A stretch of DNA of 7,316 bases, from contig JAJXXG010000775.1 of assembly GCA_021781255.1 (NCBI GenBank), positions 1-7,316 of the forward strand, given 5' to 3'. Below are positions 1 to 6,078 of the stretch, in pieces. How positions within the stretch are numbered: the stretch's first letter is position 1; every line of letters begins with the position of its first letter. Below the pieces are notes generated by a model, which did no database searches, was not told the origin of the DNA, and saw only the letters and a list, made by a program, of their open reading frames with translations. This DNA is from Acidobacteriota bacterium (GTDB lineage: Bacteria > Acidobacteriota > Terriglobia > Terriglobales > Acidobacteriaceae). Made by a program: the position numbers and the translations under genes.

Positions 1-1
1 G

Positions 2-856
2 CTGAAGAGTGGGCAGGTGGCCGGAGCGGCGCTCGATGTCTTGACCGTGGAGCCGCCCAAGGACTCGCCGTTCTTCGGGCTGGACAACGTGATTCTCACG
101 CCGCATATCGCCGGCTCAACCGCCGAGGCGCAGGAGGCGGTGGGCGTGCAAATCGCCATGCAGGTGCGTGAGTATCTGAAGCTGGGCGTGGTGCAGAATG
201 CCGTCAACCTGCCTTCGCTCAGTCACGAGGAATATGTGCAACTGGCGCCCTACATCGGCCTCGCCGGGCGGCTCGGTTCGTTTCTGGCGCAGACCGGCAA
301 GGGCGGCATCGATGGCATTCAAATCACCTACGGCGGCGCGCTGGCTGAGGCCAAGACAGACCTGGTGCGCAACGCAGCCATTGAAGGGCTGCTGCAGGGC
401 TCGGAGAACGTGAACCGCATCAATGCCGCGGCTGTGGCGGCAGAGCGCGGCATCCGCGTTCACGAGGAGAAGCAGGAGAGCGCCCGTGGCGCCGGCACCG
501 TGCTGACCATCGAACTGCATGCATCTGAGGGAACGCGGCGCGCCAGCGCGACGGTCATCCACGGCGAACAGCCGCGGCTGCTGGAGTTCGATGGCATCGA
601 CATCGAGGCCCCGCTTGAGGGCAACCTGCTGGTCTGCCGCAATCTCGACGTGCCCGGCGTGATCGGAAAAATCGGCACCATTCTGGGCGAGCACGGCCTG
701 AACATCGCCAACTTTGCCCTGGGCCGCGAACGCACGGGCGCCAGGCCGGTGAAGGCGCTGGCCGTGGTGCAGGTGGACGCGCCGGTTCCAGCCGCGGTGC
801 TCGATGCGCTTGGCACGATTGAGGCCCTGATCGAGGCGAAGCCGGTGGAGCTGTAA
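2..856 (+). CDS. serA: D-3-phosphoglycerate dehydrogenase, C-terminal part (5' end outside window)
   Basis: This cytoplasmic enzyme oxidises 3-phosphoglycerate with NAD+, the first step of phosphorylated serine synthesis. The reading frame is open from the left edge, so about 284 C-terminal residues of a roughly 525-residue protein are present; the GTG at 17 lies inside the catalytic domain and is not a real start. The visible part opens with LKSGQVAGAALDV, the end of the NAD-binding domain. It carries the family's catalytic Glu (VEPP, codon 50-52) and catalytic His (LTPHIAGST, codon 104-106). From about residue 70 to 203 it matches the allosteric substrate-binding (ASB) domain of long-type SerA. 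From about 208 to the end is an ACT domain (DVPGVIGKIGTILGEHGLN), which in this family binds serine for feedback inhibition. The ASB plus ACT layout separates it from the shorter E. coli type. It converges on efp across a shared terminator. Confidence 0.95.
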   Translation: MKSGQVAGAALDVLTVEPPKDSPFFGLDNVILTPHIAGSTAEAQEAVGVQIAMQVREYLKLGVVQNAVNLPSLSHEEYVQLAPYIGLAGRLGSFLAQTGKGGIDGIQITYGGALAEAKTDLVRNAAIEGLLQGSENVNRINAAAVAAERGIRVHEEKQESARGAGTVLTIELHASEGTRRASATVIHGEQPRLLEFDGIDIEAPLEGNLLVCRNLDVPGVIGKIGTILGEHGLNIANFALGRERTGARPVKALAVVQVDAPVPAAVLDALGTIEALIEAKPVEL

Positions 857-888
857 CTCCGGCTGGTCTGGCGCGCTGCATCAATTGA

Positions 889-918
889 AAAGGCCACCGC
901 TTGAGGGCGGTGGCCTTT
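889..918. terminator. Bidirectional rho-independent terminator between serA and efp
   Basis: A perfect 12-bp stem pairs AAAGGCCACCGC (889-900) with GCGGTGGCCTTT (907-918) around a 6-base loop. The ends of the stem supply T-rich tails on both strands (CCTTTCT on the plus strand, CCTTTTC on the minus strand). It lies 32 bases after the serA stop and 19 bases after the efp stop, so it can end both convergent transcripts. Confidence 0.85.
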
Positions 919-937
919 CTAGTTTCGAAAAGCAGGC

Positions 938-1498
938 TTACGCGCGGCTCAGGTACGCGCCTTCGCTGGTGTCCACGCGGATCTTCTCGCCTTCGTTGAT
1001 GAAGGCCGGGACCTGGACCACGAGGCCGGTTTCCATCTTGGCGGGCTTGGTAACGCTGGAGGCGGTGGCGGACTTGAGGCCCGGCTCGGTCTCGACAACA
1101 GTCAGCTCGACTGCCGACGGCAGCTCGATGCCCACAGCTTGGCCGTCATGGTAGCTCACCTTGATCTGCAGGTTCGGCGTAAGGTACTCAACTGCATCGC
1201 CCAGTGTGGAGCCTTTGAGCACGGTCTGCTCGTAGTCCACAGGATTCATGAAGTAGTAGTCGTCGCCATCGGCATAGAGGAACTCCATTGAGACTTCGTC
1301 CACGACTACCTTTTCAATGGCGTCGGCGGAGCGGAAGCGGTGCTCGAACATGGCGCCGGACTTGAGGTTCCGCAGCTTGGCCTGGATGAAGGCGCGCAGG
1401 TTGCCGGGCGTGCGGTGCTCCACCTTGAAGACCAGGTGCAACTGGTCGTTGTGCTTGATGATCATGCCCGGACGCATTTGAGTGGCGGGAATCGCCAT
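938..1498 (-). CDS. efp: Elongation factor P
   Basis: EF-P binds ribosomes stalled on consecutive prolines, between the P and E sites, and promotes peptide-bond formation. The 186-residue product has the family's usual length. It shows the N-terminal KOW-like domain (MAIPATQMRPGMIIKHN), the central OB domain (FMNPVDYEQTVL) and the C-terminal OB domain ending in VQVPAFINEGEKIRVDT and YLSRA. The ATG at 1498 is preferred over one at 1531 because AGGAG lies 10 bases upstream and MAIPATQ is where EF-P proteins normally begin. The loop that reaches the peptidyl-transferase centre reads TPGNLRAFIQ. Against E. coli PGKGQAFAR, Asn33 takes the place of the Lys that EpmA modifies, and Arg35 sits two residues later. 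It therefore does not look like a standard EpmA substrate, nor clearly like an EarP (arginine-rhamnosylated) one. No modification gene is in the window. Confidence 0.95.
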   Translation of the reverse strand: MAIPATQMRPGMIIKHNDQLHLVFKVEHRTPGNLRAFIQAKLRNLKSGAMFEHRFRSADAIEKVVVDEVSMEFLYADGDDYYFMNPVDYEQTVLKGSTLGDAVEYLTPNLQIKVSYHDGQAVGIELPSAVELTVVETEPGLKSATASSVTKPAKMETGLVVQVPAFINEGEKIRVDTSEGAYLSRA

Positions 1499-1508
1499 AA
1501 GGGTAAAA

Positions 1509-1513
1509 CTCCT
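1509..1513 (-). promoter_or_regulatory. Ribosome-binding site of efp
   Basis: AGGAG on the minus strand is followed by a 10-base spacer and the ATG at 1498. It decides the start against the ATG at 1531, which would add 11 residues not typical of EF-P. Confidence 0.75.
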
Positions 1514-1521
1514 TGCTGTGC

Positions 1522-1538
1522 TTGCGCTCACTGCGCAA
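1522..1538. repeat. Perfect inverted repeat in the efp leader
   Basis: TTGCGCTCACTGCGCAA is a 6-bp perfect inverted repeat with a 5-base centre, ending 8 bases before the AGGAG of efp. On the efp-sense strand a run of T residues (1542-1537) precedes and overlaps its first arm, so it does not have the order of a terminator for efp transcription. It could be a small leader hairpin or a protein-binding palindrome. Confidence 0.55.
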
Positions 1539-1564
1539 AAAAGATCGGCCTTGGCCCATTGATT

Positions 1565-1570
1565 ATTGTA
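1565..1570 (-). promoter_or_regulatory. Possible -10 box of the efp promoter
   Basis: TACAAT on the minus strand lies 66 bases upstream of the efp ATG, in the only AT-rich patch between the divergent genes. It matches the sigma-70 -10 consensus at five of six bases. No convincing -35 hexamer is seen 16-18 bases upstream, so the call is tentative. Confidence 0.3.
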
Positions 1571-1650
1571 GCGTAGGGGCGTAGTTTGACGGGTTACGGG
1601 GCAAAGTCCCGGCCCCGGCGCTCAAGACGGGCGAACTCTTGGTTGAACGC

Positions 1651-2604
1651 ATGAACGCGCAGCGGTTGGCACGAACCTGGCCCAGGCCTGGCCCGACATT
1701 GACGCTGCTGCTTCTGTGCGTTCTCTGGTCCCTCACTTCTCTGCGCAGTGACCTGATGCAGAATCTTTCGCTGCATCCATTGCCGTCCATGGAAAGCCAG
1801 GCATTGCCGTTTGCGCTGCTCGCTGTCATCGCAGGCATATTTGCCCTTGTACGTCGAACGGAGTGGCCTCGGGGGCGGCGTTTGCTGGTTCCTGTGCTGG
1901 TCGGTCTCGGCCTTTTTGTTGCGCCTGCCGTCCTGGTGTCTCTCTCAAAAGGCCGGGTGCCGGAGCTGGCGCGCGTGGCGCTGTTTTCGCTCACACCGGT
2001 CTTCGCCGTCGTTCTCGAGCCGTATATCGGCCATCTGATGGGACCACAGACCCGAGGCAGCCTGCCTGCGGCGCTGGCTGCCGTGGTGGGCATGCTGTGC
2101 ATCTTTCCGATGCAGATTCCGCAGACGGGCAAGGCGGCCCTTGCCTTCGGCGCGGTGATCCTGGCGGCGTTGTGCGTGGCGGCGGCCAACTGCCAGGCTG
2201 TACGCGGAGTCATCAGGACGCCGGGCATGCCTGTGACGCCCATGGCGTCCATCGCAGGCGCAACGGCCGCGGCGGGCCTGTTGGCGGCCAGCCTGCTGCT
2301 GGAACAACCCGCCTGGCGCCCGGATGCTCTGGCCTCGGAGCTTGCCTGGTCTGCGTTGATGGACCTGCCGGGGCTGGTGCTGCTGTTCTGGCTGATGCGG
2401 CGCATGTCTGCCGCGCGCATGACCACCCGCTTCGTTCTGACGCCGCTTATCACGCTGCTGATCGGCGCGGTGGTGATGCACCCCTCTCTCACGCTGCGCG
2501 CCTGGCTCGGAATGTTGCTGATTGGCGGCGGAGCGGGCTGGCTTTTGCTGGCGCCGGAAGAAGAACCGGAAGAAACTGTGCTGCCGCTGAACCTCGAACG
2601 CTGA
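1651..2604 (+). CDS. DMT/EamA-like 10-helix inner-membrane protein, substrate unknown
   Basis: The 317-residue product is strongly hydrophobic. About ten membrane helices can be drawn, near residues 15-34, 50-68, 78-98, 106-126, 136-153, 161-182, 198-217, 230-252, 260-277 and 283-301, with a short acidic tail. This matches the two-times-five-helix plan of the drug/metabolite transporter superfamily. Helix 4 (LFSLTPVFAVVLEPYIG) and helix 9 (LTPLITLLIGAVV) resemble the 'PVFAxLL' signature helices that close each EamA repeat. Family members export amino acids, metabolites or drugs; nothing here points to a substrate. The ATG at 1651 was chosen; a TTG at 1639 would add four residues, and neither has a strong ribosome-binding site. 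It is divergent from efp (152 bases between start codons). The low similarity to well-known members makes the family call moderate, and an uncharacterised membrane protein is the alternative. Confidence 0.7.
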   Translation: MNAQRLARTWPRPGPTLTLLLLCVLWSLTSLRSDLMQNLSLHPLPSMESQALPFALLAVIAGIFALVRRTEWPRGRRLLVPVLVGLGLFVAPAVLVSLSKGRVPELARVALFSLTPVFAVVLEPYIGHLMGPQTRGSLPAALAAVVGMLCIFPMQIPQTGKAALAFGAVILAALCVAAANCQAVRGVIRTPGMPVTPMASIAGATAAAGLLAASLLLEQPAWRPDALASELAWSALMDLPGLVLLFWLMRRMSAARMTTRFVLTPLITLLIGAVVMHPSLTLRAWLGMLLIGGGAGWLLLAPEEEPEETVLPLNLER

Positions 2605-2623
2605 GCTGTGAACGCTGAGTTGT
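2596..2623 (+). repeat. 14-bp tandem duplication across the stop codon
   Basis: GAACGCTGAGCTGT (2596-2609) is followed directly by GAACGCTGAGTTGT (2610-2623), with 13 of 14 bases identical. The first copy encodes the final Glu-Arg and the TGA stop; the second repeats that TGA just downstream. Confidence 0.8.
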
Positions 2624-2705
2624 TCTTTAATTGCTCGCCTGCGCCCATTTGTTCAGCAGCACGCTCATCCGTTACCATTGGCCGCGAATCCTGAAGTCCG
2701 TCTCT

Positions 2706-2709
2706 GGAG
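2706..2709 (+). promoter_or_regulatory. Ribosome-binding site of the GH3 gene
   Basis: GGAG lies 8 bases before the ATG at 2718 but only 2 bases before the ATG at 2712. It therefore selects the later start, which gives a compact signal peptide beginning MRRN. Confidence 0.65.
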
Positions 2710-2717
2710 CCATGCAC

Positions 2718-4952
2718 ATGCGCCGTAACCCAGCTCTGTTTGTTTGCCGAGTCCTTTTCGCCTGCCTTATCCCCGCCTGCCTTTGTGCACAAACCGCCGT
2801 CCCCGCCAATGCGCCCTACAAGGACGCAAGCCAGCCCGTGGAGAAGCGCGTAGCGGACCTGCTGAGCCGCATGACGCTGGAAGAAAAGGCGACCATGCTT
2901 TCCGGCTCAGGCTGGATGGAATCAGCGCCCATTCCGCGGCTGGGCATTCCCGCCATCAAGATGGCCGATGGACCCATGGGCGTGCGCTCGTGGATGGGCA
3001 GCTCGGCGATGACCAGCGCAGCCAATGTGCCAGTGAAGATTGAGTCCACCTCGTTCCCGGCAGGGGTCGCGATGGCGTCCTCGTGGGACACGGCGCTGGT
3101 GGAGCGCGAGGGCCAGGCGATTGCGCAGGAGGTGAAGGCGCATGGCCGCGACATGATTCTCGGCCCGACCGTCAACATCAATCGCGTGCCGCTGTGGGGC
3201 CGTAACTTTGAGGGCTACGGCGAGGACCCCTACCTCTCCGCGCGCTTAGCTGTGGCCTACATCCGGGGCGTGCAGGGCGAGGGCGTCATTCCCTCGGTCA
3301 AGCACTTTGACGCCAACAACGAGGAGTTCGAGCGCCACCGCATTGACGCGCACATCGACGAGCGCACGCTGCACGAGATCTATCTGCCCGCCTTCAAGGC
3401 GGCCGTGCAAGAAGCGGATGCGTGGACGGTAATGTCGGCCTACAACAAGGTGAACGGCGTGCACTGCGGCGAAAACACCTACCTGCTCACCGACATTCTG
3501 AAAAAGGAGTTCGGCTTCAAGGGCTTTGTGGTGTCGGATTGGGCCAGCACCTATTCGACTGCTCCGACCGTGACAGCGGGGATGGACCTGGAGATGCCCG
3601 GCGGGCCGCAGATGGTGGCGATGACAAAGTCCGAGCGCTTTCAGAAAGGCGGCAGTGGCGCGGGTTGGCTGGCAGCGGACAAGGTGCTGGCCGAAGTAAA
3701 AGCCGGCAACATCACAGAAGCCACAATCAACGACAACGTGGGCCGCATTCTGCGCGTGATCTTCCTGAGCGGCATCTTCGACCATCCGCACACTGCCGGC
3801 GGAGAAATCGACACGCCCGCGCAGAAGGCCGTGGCATTGCAGGGCGCGACCGAGGGCATTGTGCTGCTCAAGAATTCCGGTTCCCTGCTGCCGCTGGACA
3901 CGGCAAAGATTCATTCGATTGCGGTGATCGGGCCCAACGCGGCCGTTGCGCGCACGGGCGGCGGAGGCAGTTCGCTGGTGCGGCCCAGGTATGCCATCGC
4001 GCCGCTGGACGGCATCCGCGCCAGAGCCGCGAACACTCCAACGGTGAGTTATGCGCTGGGCGTCGGAATGGAAGGCGAAGACCCCGCGCAGGATACACCT
4101 GAGGCGCGCGAAAAGCTGCTGAAGGAAGCCGTGGATGCGGCAGCACACGCTGACGTGGCCATCGTTGTGGTGGGCCGCAATTCCAGGCTGGAGTCAGAAG
4201 GCCACGACGTGGCGACAATGGACCTGCCTGCCGGGCAGGACGCTCTGATTGAAGCCGTCGAGCAGGCGAATCCGCACACCATCGTCGTGCTGAACACCGG
4301 CGACCCGGTCACGATGACGAAGTGGATCGACAAGACGCCTGCGCTCGTGGACATGTGGTACGGCGGGCAGGAGGGCGGTCATGCGCTGGCCTCCATCCTT
4401 TTCGGCGATGCCAACCCCTCGGGAAAGCTGCCCGTCACGCTGCCTAAGAAATTTGAGGATTCCCCAGCCGCAGCGAACTATCCCGGCACTAACCTGGTCG
4501 TAAATTACGCCGAGGGGATTTACGTGGGCTATCGCTACTACGACACGAAGAATGTGGAGCCGCAGTTCCCCTTCGGCTTCGGATTGAGCTACACGAACTT
4601 CGACTACAGCGGCCTGACCGTGAAGCCCGGCAGCGGTGGAAACCATATGGCCGAGGTCAGTTTGAAGGTCCGCAACACGGGCAAGCGCGCGGGCGCCGAG
4701 GTGGTCGAGCTTTACGTGCATGACGGCCACTCAAAGATTGACCGGCCCGTGCATGAGCTGAAGGCCTTCAGCCGCGTGGAACTTAAGCCCGGCGAAACGA
4801 AGACCGTGCAGCTCACCCTGGACCGCGCGGCGCTCTCGTACTGGAACCCGGCAACGAAGATGTGGCAGGCTGATCCGGGCACGTTTGAGATCCAGGCGGG
4901 CGCGTCGTCGCGCGACATCCGCCTGCGTGCTCCCCTGGCGCTGGCCCGGTAG
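2718..4952 (+). CDS. Exported glycoside hydrolase family 3 beta-glucosidase (beta-xylosidase possible)
   Basis: GH3 enzymes release terminal beta-linked sugars from oligosaccharides with retention of configuration. The 744-residue product starts with an export signal (MRRNPALFV..., hydrophobic to about residue 20, probable cleavage before Gln25). The N-terminal barrel spans about 40-340: substrate-binding Asp84 (ADGPMG), GRNFEGYGEDPY at 161-172, Lys195-His196 (KHF), and the catalytic nucleophile Asp274 (VVSDW). The alpha/beta sandwich domain starts near 375 (GIVLLKN) and holds the likely acid/base Glu494 in LESEGHD. A C-terminal fibronectin-III-like domain follows GFGLSY (620-625). No PA14 insertion is seen. 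The length resembles periplasmic BglX. Substrate cannot be fixed from sequence: glucosidase is the default, xylosidase or a broad exo-glycosidase is possible. It stands alone, 113 bases after the membrane-protein gene; co-transcription is possible but unproven. A longer frame from 2631 would bury the signal peptide and was rejected. Confidence 0.92.
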   Translation: MRRNPALFVCRVLFACLIPACLCAQTAVPANAPYKDASQPVEKRVADLLSRMTLEEKATMLSGSGWMESAPIPRLGIPAIKMADGPMGVRSWMGSSAMTSAANVPVKIESTSFPAGVAMASSWDTALVEREGQAIAQEVKAHGRDMILGPTVNINRVPLWGRNFEGYGEDPYLSARLAVAYIRGVQGEGVIPSVKHFDANNEEFERHRIDAHIDERTLHEIYLPAFKAAVQEADAWTVMSAYNKVNGVHCGENTYLLTDILKKEFGFKGFVVSDWASTYSTAPTVTAGMDLEMPGGPQMVAMTKSERFQKGGSGAGWLAADKVLAEVKAGNITEATINDNVGRILRVIFLSGIFDHPHTAGGEIDTPAQKAVALQGATEGIVLLKNSGSLLPLDTAKIHSIAVIGPNAAVARTGGGGSSLVRPRYAIAPLDGIRARAANTPTVSYALGVGMEGEDPAQDTPEAREKLLKEAVDAAAHADVAIVVVGRNSRLESEGHDVATMDLPAGQDALIEAVEQANPHTIVVLNTGDPVTMTKWIDKTPALVDMWYGGQEGGHALASILFGDANPSGKLPVTLPKKFEDSPAAANYPGTNLVVNYAEGIYVGYRYYDTKNVEPQFPFGFGLSYTNFDYSGLTVKPGSGGNHMAEVSLKVRNTGKRAGAEVVELYVHDGHSKIDRPVHELKAFSRVELKPGETKTVQLTLDRAALSYWNPATKMWQADPGTFEIQAGASSRDIRLRAPLALAR

Positions 4953-4994
4953 GGTGGCGCAGATCAGTCCACAACGGACATCGCATTAAACAAG

Positions 4995-5023
4995 ACGGCA
5001 GCAGAATGTCCTTCCGCTGCCGT
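4995..5023. terminator. Probable bidirectional terminator between the GH3 gene and the sigma operon
   Basis: ACGGCAGC (4995-5002) pairs perfectly with GCTGCCGT (5016-5023) around a 13-base loop. Short T-rich tails follow on both strands (TGTCATTT on plus, CTTGTTT on minus). It is the only strong hairpin in the 96 bases between two convergent stop codons. The large loop and broken T tract make it weaker than the one after serA. Confidence 0.55.
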
Positions 5024-5048
5024 TGTCATTTGCCCGGAATGACCGATC

Positions 5049-6026
5049 CTACTGCGGAGCCTGGTAGGGCTCCACGCGCAGAAGATTCGACAGAATGCCG
5101 CGCTCGTCCGGAGTGAAGTTGTTCTGGTAGCGGCTGGAATTCAGCACCATCTGGCGCTGGTCCGGCGGAACCTCGCGAAGACTCTGGAAGGCCTGCTTCA
5201 TCATGGCCTGTCGGTTCGCCGGCAGACTCGACCAGCGACGCGCCGAGTCCGTCACCTGCGAGCGCTCCTGCGGCGACAGGCGCTCCAACGCTTCGGTGCG
5301 GGCGAGGCGGCGCTCCCGCTGCTGCTCGGGCATCTGGTCTACCTGGTGCAACTGACGCACCAGCCGCTGCTGGTCAGACGGGGGAAGCCGGGTGAAGCTC
5401 GGGTCCTGGCGCAGCATCTTCTCCTGATCCTGGACAGGAACGCTGCGGTGCTGAGTGAGCCAGGCGCCCAGATGGCCCTGCGAGCCATACATCTGCGGCA
5501 CGCTGCCGGGATAGCTGGGGCGGGTATTTCCCTGCCCCATGTTCCCCTGCCTTGTAAACGAGGAACCCGGGAAGGTCGAGCCCGGATTGGTTGAGCCCGG
5601 ATAAGCCGTGCCCGGATAACCCGGGCGCGCTGCTGACGGAGGACCTGACGGCATCTGGCGCGTCATCGGAGTGCCACGCGGGGGAGCGGCACGCTGGGTA
5701 GCGCCACCCTGGGGAGCCGGTTGCTGGCCACGATTCTGCGGCGTCGTGCCGCGATCAGGCTGATTTCGGCGATACGGCTGATTTGGCCTCTCGGGCCGAC
5801 TCTGAGATTGGTTTTGCGTCCTTCGCTCCTGCGGCCGATCACTCTGACGGCGCGAGGGCTGGGTCCGCGGCTGCGCGTCGTGCTGCCGCGCCGGAGCCGC
5901 CTGAGGAGAAGAGCCGTGCTGGGCATGAATCCTCGTCGCGGGCGGACACAGGGCCACGGTCACGGCTACGGTCAAAGCCGCGCGCCGCGCCTCTTTCATC
6001 ACCCACGCAATGTGTTCCCCAACCAT
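5049..6026 (-). CDS. Secreted DUF3106-like protein with tandem helical repeats, third gene of the sigma operon
   Basis: The function is unknown. The 325-residue product begins with a signal peptide (positively charged KEARR, then AALTVAVTVAL, probable cleavage after IHA at residue 35). Residues about 37-188 are low in complexity, rich in Arg, Gln, Pro, Ser and Gly, and include a run of PGST-type pentapeptides near 135-157. Residues about 190-318 form roughly six amphipathic segments spaced 17-19 residues apart. Each opens with a Pro-led turn before an Arg: PSDQQR, PEQQR, SPQER, PANR, PDQR, TPDER. This layout resembles DUF3106 and recalls the LTxxQ repeats of periplasmic Spy/CpxP proteins; the link is by pattern only. 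The start is uncertain: ATG 6026 keeps the signal peptide but has only a G-rich leader, while ATG 5999 also works. It follows the anti-sigma gene after 52 bases, so it probably shares its transcript and may act on it outside the inner membrane. Confidence 0.75.
   Translation of the reverse strand: MVGEHIAWVMKEARRAALTVAVTVALCPPATRIHAQHGSSPQAAPARQHDAQPRTQPSRRQSDRPQERRTQNQSQSRPERPNQPYRRNQPDRGTTPQNRGQQPAPQGGATQRAAPPRGTPMTRQMPSGPPSAARPGYPGTAYPGSTNPGSTFPGSSFTRQGNMGQGNTRPSYPGSVPQMYGSQGHLGAWLTQHRSVPVQDQEKMLRQDPSFTRLPPSDQQRLVRQLHQVDQMPEQQRERRLARTEALERLSPQERSQVTDSARRWSSLPANRQAMMKQAFQSLREVPPDQRQMVLNSSRYQNNFTPDERGILSNLLRVEPYQAPQ
5563..5622 (-). repeat. 15-bp tandem repeats encoding PGST-type pentapeptides
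   Basis: Four consecutive 15-base units start at 5563, 5578, 5593 and 5608 on the plus strand, each with the core CCCGG three bases in (for example GAGCCCGGATTGGTT, then GAGCCCGGATAAGCC). On the coding strand they give Pro-Gly-Ser/Thr pentapeptides such as YPGST, NPGST and FPGSS in the disordered arm of the secreted protein. Units differ at several bases, so the expansion is not very recent. Confidence 0.8.
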
Positions 6027-6078
6027 GGCGCCCCCGGCCCCCCTGCCGTAGCGGTTCCTCCATGCAAACCGCGAGCCC

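Noticed and set aside
1499..1531. Eleven-residue N-terminal extension of EF-P
   Set aside because: AGGAG is correctly spaced for the ATG at 1498, and MAIPATQ is the usual EF-P beginning. The extension would overlay the leader palindrome.
1586..1614. TTGACG on the plus strand as a -35 box for the membrane-protein gene
   Set aside because: The region 16-18 bases downstream is CCCGGCC-type sequence with no -10-like hexamer.
2649..2678. TTGTTC with TACCAT downstream as a promoter for the GH3 gene
   Set aside because: Only three and four of six bases match the consensus, and spacing is 18. This is too weak to claim in GC-rich DNA.
2631..2717. GH3 start at TTG 2631 or ATG 2712
   Set aside because: The TTG start would put 29 residues in front of the signal peptide, and the ATG at 2712 is only 2 bases from GGAG. 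ATG 2718 has the right spacing.
1563..2792. 409-residue open frame on the minus strand opposite the membrane-protein gene
   Set aside because: It is rich in Arg, Ser, Ala and Thr with no domain, which is typical of the antisense frame of a GC-rich gene. The plus strand gives a coherent ten-helix protein.
3246..4148. 300-residue minus-strand frame inside the GH3 gene
   Set aside because: The plus strand carries all GH3 catalytic motifs across this stretch. The reverse frame is His/Arg-rich with no recognisable motif or ribosome-binding site.
5563..5622. Short regular repeats as a possible CRISPR array
   Set aside because: The 15-bp units are contiguous, without spacers, and lie in frame inside a coding region as protein repeats.
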